From contig CAYMWV010000026.1 in the NCBI GenBank assembly GCA_964394395.1, positions 1 to 25,688 on the forward strand: 25,688 bases of DNA, given 5' to 3'. This document shows positions 7,474 through 14,772 of this stretch, piece after piece. The notes beneath the pieces are model-generated. The model was given only the letters and a program-made list of their open reading frames with translations. It was not told where the DNA came from and searched no databases. The first letter of the stretch is position 1. Every line of letters starts with the position of its first letter. A program made the translations under genes and the position numbers. The DNA is from Sediminispirochaeta sp964394395. Lineage in GTDB: Bacteria > Spirochaetota > Spirochaetia > DSM-16054 > Sediminispirochaetaceae.

Positions 7474-8553
7474 ATGATCATCTCTTCGAAGGCTCAACAG
7501 TTAAGCCCCTACATCCCGGGAGAACAGCCGAAACAGCCCGGTCTCTATACTAAACTCAACACCAATGAAAACCCTTACCCTCCCTCCCCCACGGTTGAGG
7601 ATGTTATCCGGCACTGTAATTGGGAAGAGCTGCGGCTCTATCCTGATCCCGACTCATCAGCCCTTAAAGAAGCTATAGCCGAAAGCTACGCTATTACCCG
7701 GGAGCAGGTTTTTGTGGGGAACGGCTCTGATGAGGTTCTCAGCCTCGGCTGGTACGCCTTTTTCGATCCCGGCAGAGGTTCGGTGCTTTTCCCTGAACAC
7801 ACCTACAGCTTCTACCCTGTCTACAGCCAATATTATGGTCAGCCCTTTAAACGAATACCCTTGAAGAGGGATTTCTCTATCGATATTCCGGCCTTTGAAG
7901 AGGAGATGAACAGCGATTGTGCAGGAGTAATCTTCCCCAATCCCAACGCACCCACCGGAATAGCCCTGTCTGTAGCTGAGATAGAGCGGCTCCTCAAAAA
8001 GAGCCGGGGAGAGTTTCTTGTTGTTGTTGATGAGGCATATGTTGATTACGGGAGCGACAGCGCTCTCCCTCTGATAGCAGATTACCCCAATCTCCTGGTG
8101 GTGCACACCTGCTCAAAAAGCCGGGCCCTGGCCGGACTTCGGGTTGGCTACGCCATGGGAGATAAAGCGTTAATTTCGGTGCTTACAGCAGTCAAGGATT
8201 CCTTTAACAGTTATCCCCTGGACAGATTCAGCCAGAAGATTGCGGAGATAGCAATTCGGGACAGCAACTATTACGAGGGAATAAACAGGAGAATCGTTGA
8301 AACCAGAGAGTGGTTCTCCCGGGCTCTGGAAAAACAGGATTGGAAGGTCCTGCCCAGCAAAGCCAATTTTATTTTTGCTTCTCACCCCGATCTGGATGGG
8401 AAAGAGCTGTATGAACAGCTGAAGTCCTGCGGTTTTCTGGTCCGTTTTTTCAATCACCAGGGAATTGAATCGTTTGTGCGGATTACCATAGGAACAGATC
8501 GGGATATGGAAAAACTGCTCCAGAGCATTGGAGACCTGGACAAATGTCACTGA
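7474..8553 (+). CDS. hisC: Histidinol-phosphate aminotransferase
   Basis: HisC is a fold-type I pyridoxal-phosphate enzyme that transaminates imidazole-acetol phosphate in histidine synthesis. The 359-residue protein shows KLNTNENPYPPSP (27-39), VGNGSDEVL (81-89), FPNPNAPTG (154-162), VVDEAYVDY (184-192), the Schiff-base lysine K215 in TCSKSRALAGLRVGY and a C-terminal RITIG. ATG 7474 is chosen because the open frame upstream (to 7378) adds residues that do not look like the family and would overlap the Ate/Bpt start region. It overlaps rqcH by 10 bases. No other histidine genes are in the window, so a broader aromatic aminotransferase role cannot be excluded. Confidence 0.92.
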   Translation: MIISSKAQQLSPYIPGEQPKQPGLYTKLNTNENPYPPSPTVEDVIRHCNWEELRLYPDPDSSALKEAIAESYAITREQVFVGNGSDEVLSLGWYAFFDPGRGSVLFPEHTYSFYPVYSQYYGQPFKRIPLKRDFSIDIPAFEEEMNSDCAGVIFPNPNAPTGIALSVAEIERLLKKSRGEFLVVVDEAYVDYGSDSALPLIADYPNLLVVHTCSKSRALAGLRVGYAMGDKALISVLTAVKDSFNSYPLDRFSQKIAEIAIRDSNYYEGINRRIVETREWFSRALEKQDWKVLPSKANFIFASHPDLDGKELYEQLKSCGFLVRFFNHQGIESFVRITIGTDRDMEKLLQSIGDLDKCH

Positions 8554-9995
8554 ACTGGAGAGAGATAGATCTTATCCTGCATGAGTTGCCCCTGGAGAAG
8601 AGCTTTCTTCAAAAGGTGGAACAGCCGGACTTTTCCAGTTTGGTAATGCACTTCTATTCTCCCGGGCAGCGATTCTCCCTCTTCATCAGCCTTGCACAGG
8701 GGCGGATAAGCATCCACCGGATCTCTGAAAAAAGGAAGCGTTCTGTACCCCTCCAACGATTTAGCCAGCTGCTCCGCTCCCGTATCAAGGGGGCCAAATT
8801 GACCAGGGTGGACCATCCCGGTAAGGAGCGGATTATACAATTCCGGTTTCAATCCCCCGGTACCACTACCCTGCTCTACATTCGTTTGTGGGGCGGTGCT
8901 GGAAACATCGTTGCCTGCGATGAGAATAATATGATCCTTGATGCCTTCTATCGCCGCCCCGGAAAAGGAGAGGTCTCAGGAAAGAGCTTTTCTCTTCCGG
9001 AGCCCCGGGACGCTAAAAAACCGGAAGGAAGGCAGTTTTCAGTCCAGGATTTTATAGACGACGGAGCCCCCTTCCCTTTTAACCGTCACATTGAAGATGA
9101 GTGGAACCGTCAGGAGCTTCTGGAGAGCTACCAAAAGCATAAGAAGCTGCTGGAACAGGCGGCGGAGAGACAGATAAACCGCCTTGAAAGCGGTGTAGAG
9201 AAGATTAAGGAAAAACTTGACCAGGCTCAAAAAAGAAACAGTTTCAAAGAGTATGGGGACCTGATTTTTGCCAATCAGCATCTCATTTCGGCAGGGGATT
9301 CAGAGCTCCTTTGCAGTAACTTCTATCAGGAGAACCGGGATCTGCTCATTCCCCTCGATCCTGCCCTCTCTCCAGCTGAAAACGGAGAGCGGTACTATGA
9401 TCGGTATAAAAAGGAGAAGCGGGCTGGAGAGTTTCTGCAGACCGATCTACTATCCATGGAAAAGGAACTATCTTTCTACAGGGAGATAGTTGACAGATGT
9501 AACCGTGCAACAGTCGATCGTGATTCCATCGATTTTTTCAAACAACTCCTTGAGGAGGAGAAGGCGAAGAAGCGGGGTCGCCCAAAATCCGGAGAGGAAG
9601 GGGAGACAGGATTGCGTTTTTATAGTTCCGGTTTCACCTTGATTGTAGGCAGGAGTGCCAAGGAAAACGATGAGCTTCTTCGTAGAGCAGTTAAGGGCAA
9701 CGACTACTGGCTCCACGCAAGGGATTATCCCGGTGCTTATGTCTTTATCAAGTTTATACCCGGTAAAAGTGTTCCTTTGGAAGTGCTCCTGGATGCGGGA
9801 AACCTGGCGCTTTTTTTCAGCCGTGGAAAGAGTGGCGGGAAGGGTGAGCTTTACTACACTCAGGTTAAACACCTGCGGCGGGCAAAACAGGGTAAGACCG
9901 GCCTGGTTATCCCGACCCGGGAAAAAAATCTATCAATAGTACTTGAAGAGGATAGAGTCGATCGTCTCTTGGGACGGAAGGAGAGAGAGGAATGA
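8544..9995 (+). CDS. rqcH: RqcH/Rqc2-family NFACT protein (compact form)
   Basis: RqcH binds stalled 50S-peptidyl-tRNA complexes and recruits Ala-tRNA to add C-terminal alanine tails that tag the nascent chain for degradation. The 483-residue protein has an NFACT-N domain (about 1-155), with FSQLLRSRIKGAKL and GKERIIQF where the tRNA-binding 'DR' pair is Glu95-Arg96. Next come a coiled-coil middle with the typical IPLDPALSPAENGERYYDRYKK near 272-293 and a C-terminal NFACT-R domain with DYWLHARDYPGAYVFIK and YTQVKHLRRAKQGKTG. The ~80-residue helix-hairpin-helix segment found between N and coiled coil in B. subtilis RqcH (570 residues) appears absent. The start overlaps hisC, and the stop overlaps the next start as ATGA. 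Function is inferred from family. Confidence 0.9.
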   Translation: MSLNWREIDLILHELPLEKSFLQKVEQPDFSSLVMHFYSPGQRFSLFISLAQGRISIHRISEKRKRSVPLQRFSQLLRSRIKGAKLTRVDHPGKERIIQFRFQSPGTTTLLYIRLWGGAGNIVACDENNMILDAFYRRPGKGEVSGKSFSLPEPRDAKKPEGRQFSVQDFIDDGAPFPFNRHIEDEWNRQELLESYQKHKKLLEQAAERQINRLESGVEKIKEKLDQAQKRNSFKEYGDLIFANQHLISAGDSELLCSNFYQENRDLLIPLDPALSPAENGERYYDRYKKEKRAGEFLQTDLLSMEKELSFYREIVDRCNRATVDRDSIDFFKQLLEEEKAKKRGRPKSGEEGETGLRFYSSGFTLIVGRSAKENDELLRRAVKGNDYWLHARDYPGAYVFIKFIPGKSVPLEVLLDAGNLALFFSRGKSGGKGELYYTQVKHLRRAKQGKTGLVIPTREKNLSIVLEEDRVDRLLGRKEREE

Positions 9996-10537
9996 AAAGA
10001 GAGTATCGAAACATATTGCTGGATGAAGCCCGGGAATCTATCCGATCAAAGCTTTTCCGGGTCCAGGCCCATTATGATGATCTTGATGCCCCCCTCTTCC
10101 ATGAGGTAAGAGGCGCTTTTGTTACTCTCCACATTGAGGGGAAGCTGAGGGGATGTATCGGGAATATCGAGGGAAGAAAGGAGCTGCGAAGTACTATACG
10201 GGAGCTTGCCATTTCCAGCGCATTCAGTGATCCCCGGTTTCCACCTCTATCGGTAGAAGAGTATCCCGGAATCTCCATCGAGATTTCTGTCCTCACTCCG
10301 CTTGTAGAGATAAGCGGAATAGAGGAAATCATGGTGGGTAGAGACGGGATTCTTATTGAATATGGCACTTCTTCAGCTGTTTTCCTTCCCCAGGTTGCGG
10401 TCGAACAGGACTGGGACAGGGATACAACCCTGGCCCATCTTTGTCGCAAAGCGGGCCTCTCTTCAGATGCCTTTCACCTCCAGGGAATGAAGTTTTATAC
10501 GTTCCAGGCTGAAGTTTTCTCTGAAGCTAATTATTAG
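9992..10537 (+). CDS. AMMECR1-domain protein (AmmeMemoRadiSam protein A type)
   Basis: This 181-residue protein consists of one AMMECR1 domain, recognised by the hallmark LRGCIG (52-57) preceded by GAFVTLHIEGK, then AFSDPRFPPLSVEEYPGISIEISVLTP and FLPQVAVEQDWDRDTTLAHLCRKAGL. The family's molecular function is unsettled. In many prokaryotes it is encoded with a Memo-like protein and a radical SAM enzyme (the AmmeMemoRadiSam set), neither of which is in this window. Translation is coupled to rqcH by an ATGA overlap, and the next gene starts 17 bases downstream, so it belongs to the hisC-rqcH operon. The family identification is firm; its role is unknown. Confidence 0.93.
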   Translation: MKREYRNILLDEARESIRSKLFRVQAHYDDLDAPLFHEVRGAFVTLHIEGKLRGCIGNIEGRKELRSTIRELAISSAFSDPRFPPLSVEEYPGISIEISVLTPLVEISGIEEIMVGRDGILIEYGTSSAVFLPQVAVEQDWDRDTTLAHLCRKAGLSSDAFHLQGMKFYTFQAEVFSEANY

Positions 10538-10554
10538 ATCATCAGGAGTTTTTT

Positions 10555-11970
10555 ATGAATGCACAATTGATACCTCTTTCAAAACAGACTGGAGCCTCCG
10601 TTCAAAGGGCGATCCATCAAGGAACACGGAAACCGGGAATGATTCTTTATTCAGATGGCCGCTCCAGAGAGTGGAAATGGCACGGTCTGTCAGAGAAGGA
10701 AGGGAAGCTGTATGCCAAGGGAGATGAGCTGGAAATTGAAGCAGCTGTCAATTTAATCCGGTCTGACAAAACAGTAGAGAGGAAAATAGTTTGGAATCTT
10801 GGGAAAGATCTCTTTAAGGCTTTTACTTACCTGGAAAAAAGTGAAAACAGGATCACTCTCGACGCCCTCTACGGTATCTATTTTATTAGCGGAGGAAAAG
10901 GGGTGCTTATCCTCCCCTCTGCTTTACGGGAGATCATCAAAGCTGATTCTAATCTGGAAGATGCATCCCTTCCTGTGGCAGGGCTTTCTGAAAAGAGCGC
11001 CGCTCTGATGGACAGCAGTGAAAAGGCAGCCTTTTATACTGCCTCTTGTTTATACCGGCTTTTTACCGGCAAGAATCCTTTTCCTGCGGAACCCCACACA
11101 TCCCCCTGGGAACGTTGTGAATTAACCGGTCCGGTACATCCTGCAAGCATTGCACCTGATTTGGATGGCAAGATTGCTGATGCACTCGATCAAATACTGA
11201 ATTTGCCTAAACTGCTTCAAGGAAAGGGAAAACAGAACAGCCGGGCCCTGGAAAGTGCGAAAAGCTGCGCAGGATCTTTTCCATCATTGCTCAATCAAGG
11301 TTACCCTCACTCTCCGGTTCCATTACAGAAAGAGACAATAGTACCCCTCGAGGAAAAACGATACCGGCCTCTTCGACACCGGATTTTTCTGAGAAGAAAT
11401 CGTAAACAGATAACCTTTCTTTTTTTAACAGCCACGATCGTAGCACTTCTGGGAAGTTTTTTAGGGAATCTCTTTTTTCGAGCCCTTCCGACTGATGGTT
11501 TGCCTCCCGAAGAGGTAGTGTACCTCTTCTACGATGCCCGAAACCGTCTAGACCATGAGACAATAGATGCAGCCCTTGCCCGGTCAGCAGGATCCGGCCT
11601 GGTAAATGAGTTGACCAGTCTTTATGTTATCTATCGGGTCAGGCAGGGATATGAGCAGAAAGACCTTTTCATCCCTGCCGACAGGTGGTTTGCGGAAGGA
11701 GCTCCGGAGCCTCAGGATGGAGCCCTGGTGTATGGGGCTGCAGGAATCTCTATAGCGGTGGAACAGATCGGGGAAGTGGAGAGCTCTTTTACTGCAACTG
11801 CAATCCTTGTTTTCCCCGATAACGAAGGAGAAGAGACTGATACGGCAATTACGTACAGAAAAGAGAGACTCCACCTTCTTCAGGGTAGAAAGCGGTGGGA
11901 GATTACATCGATTGAGGTGATGGAGAACCGGCCTCTTGAGAAGGAAGCGGCCCTGGAGCTTTTGCAGTAG
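10555..11970 (+). CDS. Membrane protein with a degenerate kinase-like C-lobe (unknown function)
   Basis: I do not recognise a named family. The 471-residue protein has a soluble N-terminal half, one membrane helix (about 285-308, FLFLTATIVALLGSFLGNLFF) after a basic stretch RIFLRRNRKQ, and a ~160-residue C-terminal domain beyond the membrane, probably periplasmic. Residues 156-216 (SEKAAFYTASCLYRLFTGKNPFP ... APDLDGKIADALDQIL, quoted in part) resemble the subdomain IX-XI region of Hanks-type Ser/Thr kinases ('Y-LG--LYELLTG--PF'). No VAxK lysine, HRD or DFG is visible, so it would be a pseudokinase. The start has CAGGAG six bases upstream of the ATG. It is the fourth gene of the hisC operon and ends in a 14-bp tandem duplication. 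Confidence 0.6.
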   Translation: MNAQLIPLSKQTGASVQRAIHQGTRKPGMILYSDGRSREWKWHGLSEKEGKLYAKGDELEIEAAVNLIRSDKTVERKIVWNLGKDLFKAFTYLEKSENRITLDALYGIYFISGGKGVLILPSALREIIKADSNLEDASLPVAGLSEKSAALMDSSEKAAFYTASCLYRLFTGKNPFPAEPHTSPWERCELTGPVHPASIAPDLDGKIADALDQILNLPKLLQGKGKQNSRALESAKSCAGSFPSLLNQGYPHSPVPLQKETIVPLEEKRYRPLRHRIFLRRNRKQITFLFLTATIVALLGSFLGNLFFRALPTDGLPPEEVVYLFYDARNRLDHETIDAALARSAGSGLVNELTSLYVIYRVRQGYEQKDLFIPADRWFAEGAPEPQDGALVYGAAGISIAVEQIGEVESSFTATAILVFPDNEGEETDTAITYRKERLHLLQGRKRWEITSIEVMENRPLEKEAALELLQ

Positions 11971-11993
11971 TCCAGCTCCAGTAGTCCACCTCC
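11966..11993. repeat. 14-bp tandem duplication spanning a stop codon
   Basis: AGTAGTCCAGCTCC (11966-11979) is followed directly by AGTAGTCCACCTCC (11980-11993), with one mismatch in 14. The first copy contains the TAG stop of the membrane protein gene. The duplication lies in the short gap between two convergent genes and does not alter the coding sequence. Confidence 0.8.
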
Positions 11994-12023
11994 GGCAGAC
12001 CCCCCTAACATGGGCAGCAGGCC

Positions 12024-12998
12024 CTAAAAAGAGAGAATATAGCTTAAAAGGGAAGTGGCGAGAAAAATGGTACCGGAAATAGCAAGGCCTGTGGCAAGCC
12101 CCTCTCTTCCATCTATACCAGAGCTAATGGGGTCAGCGAAAGCTATGATGGCCCCTGAAGCAGATAGAAGCGCTCCGGTGATACCGGTAGCTATTGCTGC
12201 TTTACGATATTTCTTTGCGGCCTCAGCCAAAGCGGCAGGATCGGCTTCTGCAGTGGGCTCATCAACTTCTTTCTCTTCAGCGAGGTGAGTAACAAACTCA
12301 TTGATCTGCCAAAAGCTTTTAATCTCCTCTTTGATGGGCTTTGTGGAAAATGTAACGCTTGTATCTGAAGTGGTTCTAACAAGCATCTCCCCGGCAGATA
12401 CAATTGTTGGTTTTTCCAATTCCTCTTCGCCCTCATCTACCATATTTCGAACCTCCAGGGATCCTTCAAAACAGTAGACCGAAGCCTCAATCAGGGAATT
12501 ACCAAGTTCAAGGGAATCGTCAAGTTCAGAAGATTCCATCATCGGCTGGGCAATAATATCAAAACCAAAGTCGGTTCCCCGAACCCCTGCGGCGGTACTC
12601 ATGCCGCGGATAGTAAAACTCCGGCCCTGAGCCATTTTCTTAACCCGCGCTCTTACTCTTCCGTAGCTGAGATCTATGGAGATATCTCCGGCGACAGATT
12701 CAGGTACAGAAAAACTGGTATGTTCAGAAATCTTTATGACCCGGTCCCCTGGCTCAAGCAGTAGTTCTAAAAAGGTGTTGTTATAGGTGTTTATAAAATC
12801 CCCTGCCCTGATCTCGGTACCTTCAAGTACCTCAATGGCGGGATCTAAGATTCTCTTCTTTCCCTGCCTGATAATCTCAAAACCTTCTCCCTGAGCATAG
12901 GTGATGTGGCCGGCTGCTAAGAGATCTTCTTCAGCTATAAGTGGAGAAAGCCCTGTCAGTGATAATAGAACAAATAGGAACGCAATTGGGTATTTCAT
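12024..12998 (-). CDS. FecR-domain exported protein
   Basis: From ATG 12998 the protein has 324 residues, with a signal peptide (MKYPIAFLFVLLSLTGLSPLIA-EE). A FecR-like domain follows: AGDFINTYNNTFLELLLEPGDRVIKISEHTSF and LSYGRVRARVKK (quoted in pieces), then RGMSTAAGVRGTDFGFD, the classic 'P-a-a-GVRGT-F' turn. After an acidic linker, two hydrophobic helices close the protein (TGITGALLSASGAIIAF and GLAISGTIFLATSLLSYI). This suggests anchoring in the cytoplasmic membrane with the FecR domain outside. FecR-domain proteins in spirochaetes commonly lack a partner sigma factor, and none is seen here. The frame is open to GTG 13025 overlapping miaA; I prefer 12998 because it gives a clean signal peptide, though neither start has a Shine-Dalgarno. 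Confidence 0.85.
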   Translation of the reverse strand: MKYPIAFLFVLLSLTGLSPLIAEEDLLAAGHITYAQGEGFEIIRQGKKRILDPAIEVLEGTEIRAGDFINTYNNTFLELLLEPGDRVIKISEHTSFSVPESVAGDISIDLSYGRVRARVKKMAQGRSFTIRGMSTAAGVRGTDFGFDIIAQPMMESSELDDSLELGNSLIEASVYCFEGSLEVRNMVDEGEEELEKPTIVSAGEMLVRTTSDTSVTFSTKPIKEEIKSFWQINEFVTHLAEEKEVDEPTAEADPAALAEAAKKYRKAAIATGITGALLSASGAIIAFADPISSGIDGREGLATGLAISGTIFLATSLLSYILSF

Positions 12999-13008
12999 AA
13001 CAGTTTGA

Positions 13009-13944
13009 TTATCGGCAGGATTCACTGGAAAAAAAGCGTTTCAACAGCTTTTTTATATCATCCTTCTGGTCAGGGTGAAACCAGGCAACATTCGGGAGGG
13101 AGGAGAAGAAGGTTAACTGCCGTTTAGCATAGTGACGGCTGTTTTTCTTGATCTCTTTCGAAACCTCCTCCAGATTTCTGTCAGGATAGTGAAAAAACTC
13201 TCGATATCCGATCCCCTTCATTCCCGGGTCCTCAGCACCATAGCCTGAACGTTTCAAGACTTCGACTTCCTTGGGTAAACCTTGAGAAAACATGAGATCC
13301 ACCCGTCGGTTTATCCGGTCGTATAGAGCTTTCCGTTCCCGGTTAAGACCTATAATGAGAAAGGTGAACCCTTCACGTATCCTAGGGGATTTAAGAAAAC
13401 TGGACTGGACTTCGCCTGTCTGTCTGAATACCTCCAGGGCCCGCAGGATTCTTGTTTTGTCATTGGGGTGTAGCTGTTCGGCTCTCTCCGGATCCACTCT
13501 ACGTAGTTCATCATAAAGCCCCCTCAAGCCGACTATTTCCAGATCCATCAACACCTGCTCTCTCACCTTTTGATCCGCTTTGGGTGCTTCAGGGAGTCCG
13601 TAGAGAAAGTTGTAAAAATAGAAGGCTGTTCCACCGCTAAAAAGGGGGGTATTACCCCTGGAAACAATGTCCGGTATCAGCTTCAGTGACTCTTCAACAA
13701 AGTCGCCGGCGCTGAAAAGCTGGTCAGGGTCTCTTATATCTATAAGATGATGTTTTATTCCCCCTCTCTCTTTGAGAGTGGGTTTGGCTGTACCGATATC
13801 CATACCTCGGTACACCTGAAGTGCGTCGGTACTGACTATCTCAAAGCCCTTTGTAAAAAGTTCTGCGACAAGTTCAGTTTTCCCCACCCCGGTTGGTCCG
13901 AACAGAAAAACAATAGGGATCTTTCCATGCTCTTCCGGGGCCAC
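13009..13944 (-). CDS. miaA: tRNA dimethylallyltransferase
   Basis: MiaA adds a dimethylallyl group to N6 of A37 in tRNAs reading codons that start with U. The 311-residue protein shows the P-loop GPTGVGKTE (16-24), STDALQVYRGMDIGTAKP (the conserved D-S-x-Q-v-Y equivalent, with STDALQVY), HHLID, the GGTAFYF segment and KGIGYREF. The C-terminal SRHYAKRQLTFF is a family signature for tRNA contact. The start is GTG at 13944; no ATG or TTG is available in frame upstream, and GAAGAG lies seven bases before it. It follows rpoZ, separated by a 16-bp tandem duplication, and ends 10 bases before the FecR-domain gene. Confidence 0.95.
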   Translation of the reverse strand: MAPEEHGKIPIVFLFGPTGVGKTELVAELFTKGFEIVSTDALQVYRGMDIGTAKPTLKERGGIKHHLIDIRDPDQLFSAGDFVEESLKLIPDIVSRGNTPLFSGGTAFYFYNFLYGLPEAPKADQKVREQVLMDLEIVGLRGLYDELRRVDPERAEQLHPNDKTRILRALEVFRQTGEVQSSFLKSPRIREGFTFLIIGLNRERKALYDRINRRVDLMFSQGLPKEVEVLKRSGYGAEDPGMKGIGYREFFHYPDRNLEEVSKEIKKNSRHYAKRQLTFFSSLPNVAWFHPDQKDDIKKLLKRFFSSESCR

Positions 13945-13948
13945 TTTT

Positions 13949-13980
13949 TTACTCTTCGAACCGGTTACTCTTCGAACCGG
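13949..13980. repeat. 16-bp perfect tandem duplication spanning the rpoZ stop
   Basis: TTACTCTTCGAACCGG occurs twice head to tail (13949-13964 and 13965-13980) without a mismatch. Read on the minus strand each copy carries CCGGTTCGAAGAGTAA, so the last codons and the TAA stop of rpoZ are repeated just before the miaA GTG. The second copy supplies the GAAGAG that may serve as the miaA ribosome binding site. Confidence 0.9.
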
Positions 13981-14156
13981 TATTTGACCTTCTCTTCCAG
14001 AATTTGAGCCATGGATCCAGAGACTATTTTGAAGTTCTCTCTCTCCAACTCCTCATCTCCAGCCATGGTGATCTGTTTTGATCTTCTGATTGCGGCACAG
14101 GTAAGCTCGTACTTATTCTTATTGTAACTGATAAGTTTATCCAGAGGGAACGGCAT
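13965..14156 (-). CDS. rpoZ: RNA polymerase omega subunit-like small protein
   Basis: A 63-residue protein that resembles the omega subunit, which helps assemble and stabilise RNA polymerase by clamping the beta' C-terminus. The recognisable part is YELTCAAIRRSKQITMAG (about 16-33), equivalent to the omega motif 'FxLVxxAAxRARQL', followed by a helix that ends KVKYRFEE. It is shorter than typical omega (80-100 residues), as seen in spirochaetes. Its place between cmk and miaA agrees with omega often lying beside nucleotide kinase and yicC-type genes (yicC-gmk-rpoZ order in many bacteria). The start has a good AGGAG six bases upstream. Assignment rests on motif and context. Confidence 0.7.
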   Translation of the reverse strand: MPFPLDKLISYNKNKYELTCAAIRRSKQITMAGDEELERENFKIVSGSMAQILEEKVKYRFEE

Positions 14157-14206
14157 AGATACTCCTGAATGTAATGGTTATACTATTTTCGACATTAGCG
14201 TACTAT

Positions 14207-14255
14207 AATTGAGGCTCTCCCGCAACCCCTCCGGAGCACTATACACGCTGCATAT
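14207..14255 (+). repeat. Solo arm of the dispersed palindromic repeat
   Basis: AATTGAGGCTCTCCCGCAAC (14207-14226) differs at one position from the reverse complement of 4547-4566, and the match continues ungapped to 14255 for a total of 40 of 49 identical positions. There is no matching inverted arm nearby, so this is a half element. It overlaps the 3' end of cmk, supplying its last codons and TAG stop, and fills most of the gap to rpoZ. Confidence 0.8.
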
Positions 14256-14772
14256 GTAAAGCTTTTTGGGCAATGATCTCTGCTATCTCCTCCGGTGTAT
14301 GCTTCTCGGTATCGATAAGAAGGTCAACAAAGTGATAATCATCGCTATCTATTCCATAAATCCGTTTATATCGGCGATGATCCTTCCTGTCCCGCTCTAT
14401 TGTTTCTTCCCGCTTCTTTTCATAGGATCCTCCCTCCCGTTTCCAGATCCTTCGGGTCCTCTCTTCCAGAGAGGCGTAGAGGTATACCGTAAGATTGGCA
14501 TCTTCAAGCATCCAAATAGCGAGTCGGGAGCTCAATACCGATGACTCCTGTGAGGCCATCTCTACTTGTCTTCTATCGAGCTCTCTATCTATCTCATCAC
14601 TCTCTTCTGCCAGGGCTCGCAATTGGTCAAAACTCAATCCCTTCTCATCGGCCAGTTGACGAAAAGTAAAATTAACCATCTTAAATCCAAGTCGCTGTGA
14701 AAGGAGTTTGCTGACGGTACTGTTCCCACAGCCACTTTTTCCGGAAATGGCGATGGTAAACTTATTCGACAT
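14239..14772 (-). CDS. cmk: Cytidylate kinase-like P-loop protein
   Basis: From ATG 14772 the protein has 177 residues and looks like the short (archaeal and spirochaete) form of CMP kinase, which phosphorylates CMP and dCMP. It contains P-loop GKSGCGNST (11-19), FTFRQLADEKGLSFDQL for the nucleotide-monophosphate site, SSRLAIWMLEDANLTVYLYA, and the lid-like RRIWKREGGSYEKKREETIERD (quoted in part). The Walker A lysine is replaced by Asn17, which is unusual. The start overlaps yicC by 11 bases, and an AGGGAG lies ten bases upstream; a longer start at 14802 lacks support. The last codons (HMQRV and stop) come from the dispersed repeat. It could alternatively be another small nucleotide kinase. 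Confidence 0.78.
   Translation of the reverse strand: MSNKFTIAISGKSGCGNSTVSKLLSQRLGFKMVNFTFRQLADEKGLSFDQLRALAEESDEIDRELDRRQVEMASQESSVLSSRLAIWMLEDANLTVYLYASLEERTRRIWKREGGSYEKKREETIERDRKDHRRYKRIYGIDSDDYHFVDLLIDTEKHTPEEIAEIIAQKALHMQRV

Noticed and set aside
9992..10537. Complete AmmeMemoRadiSam system
   Set aside because: The Memo-like and radical SAM partners are missing from the window; only the A component is seen.
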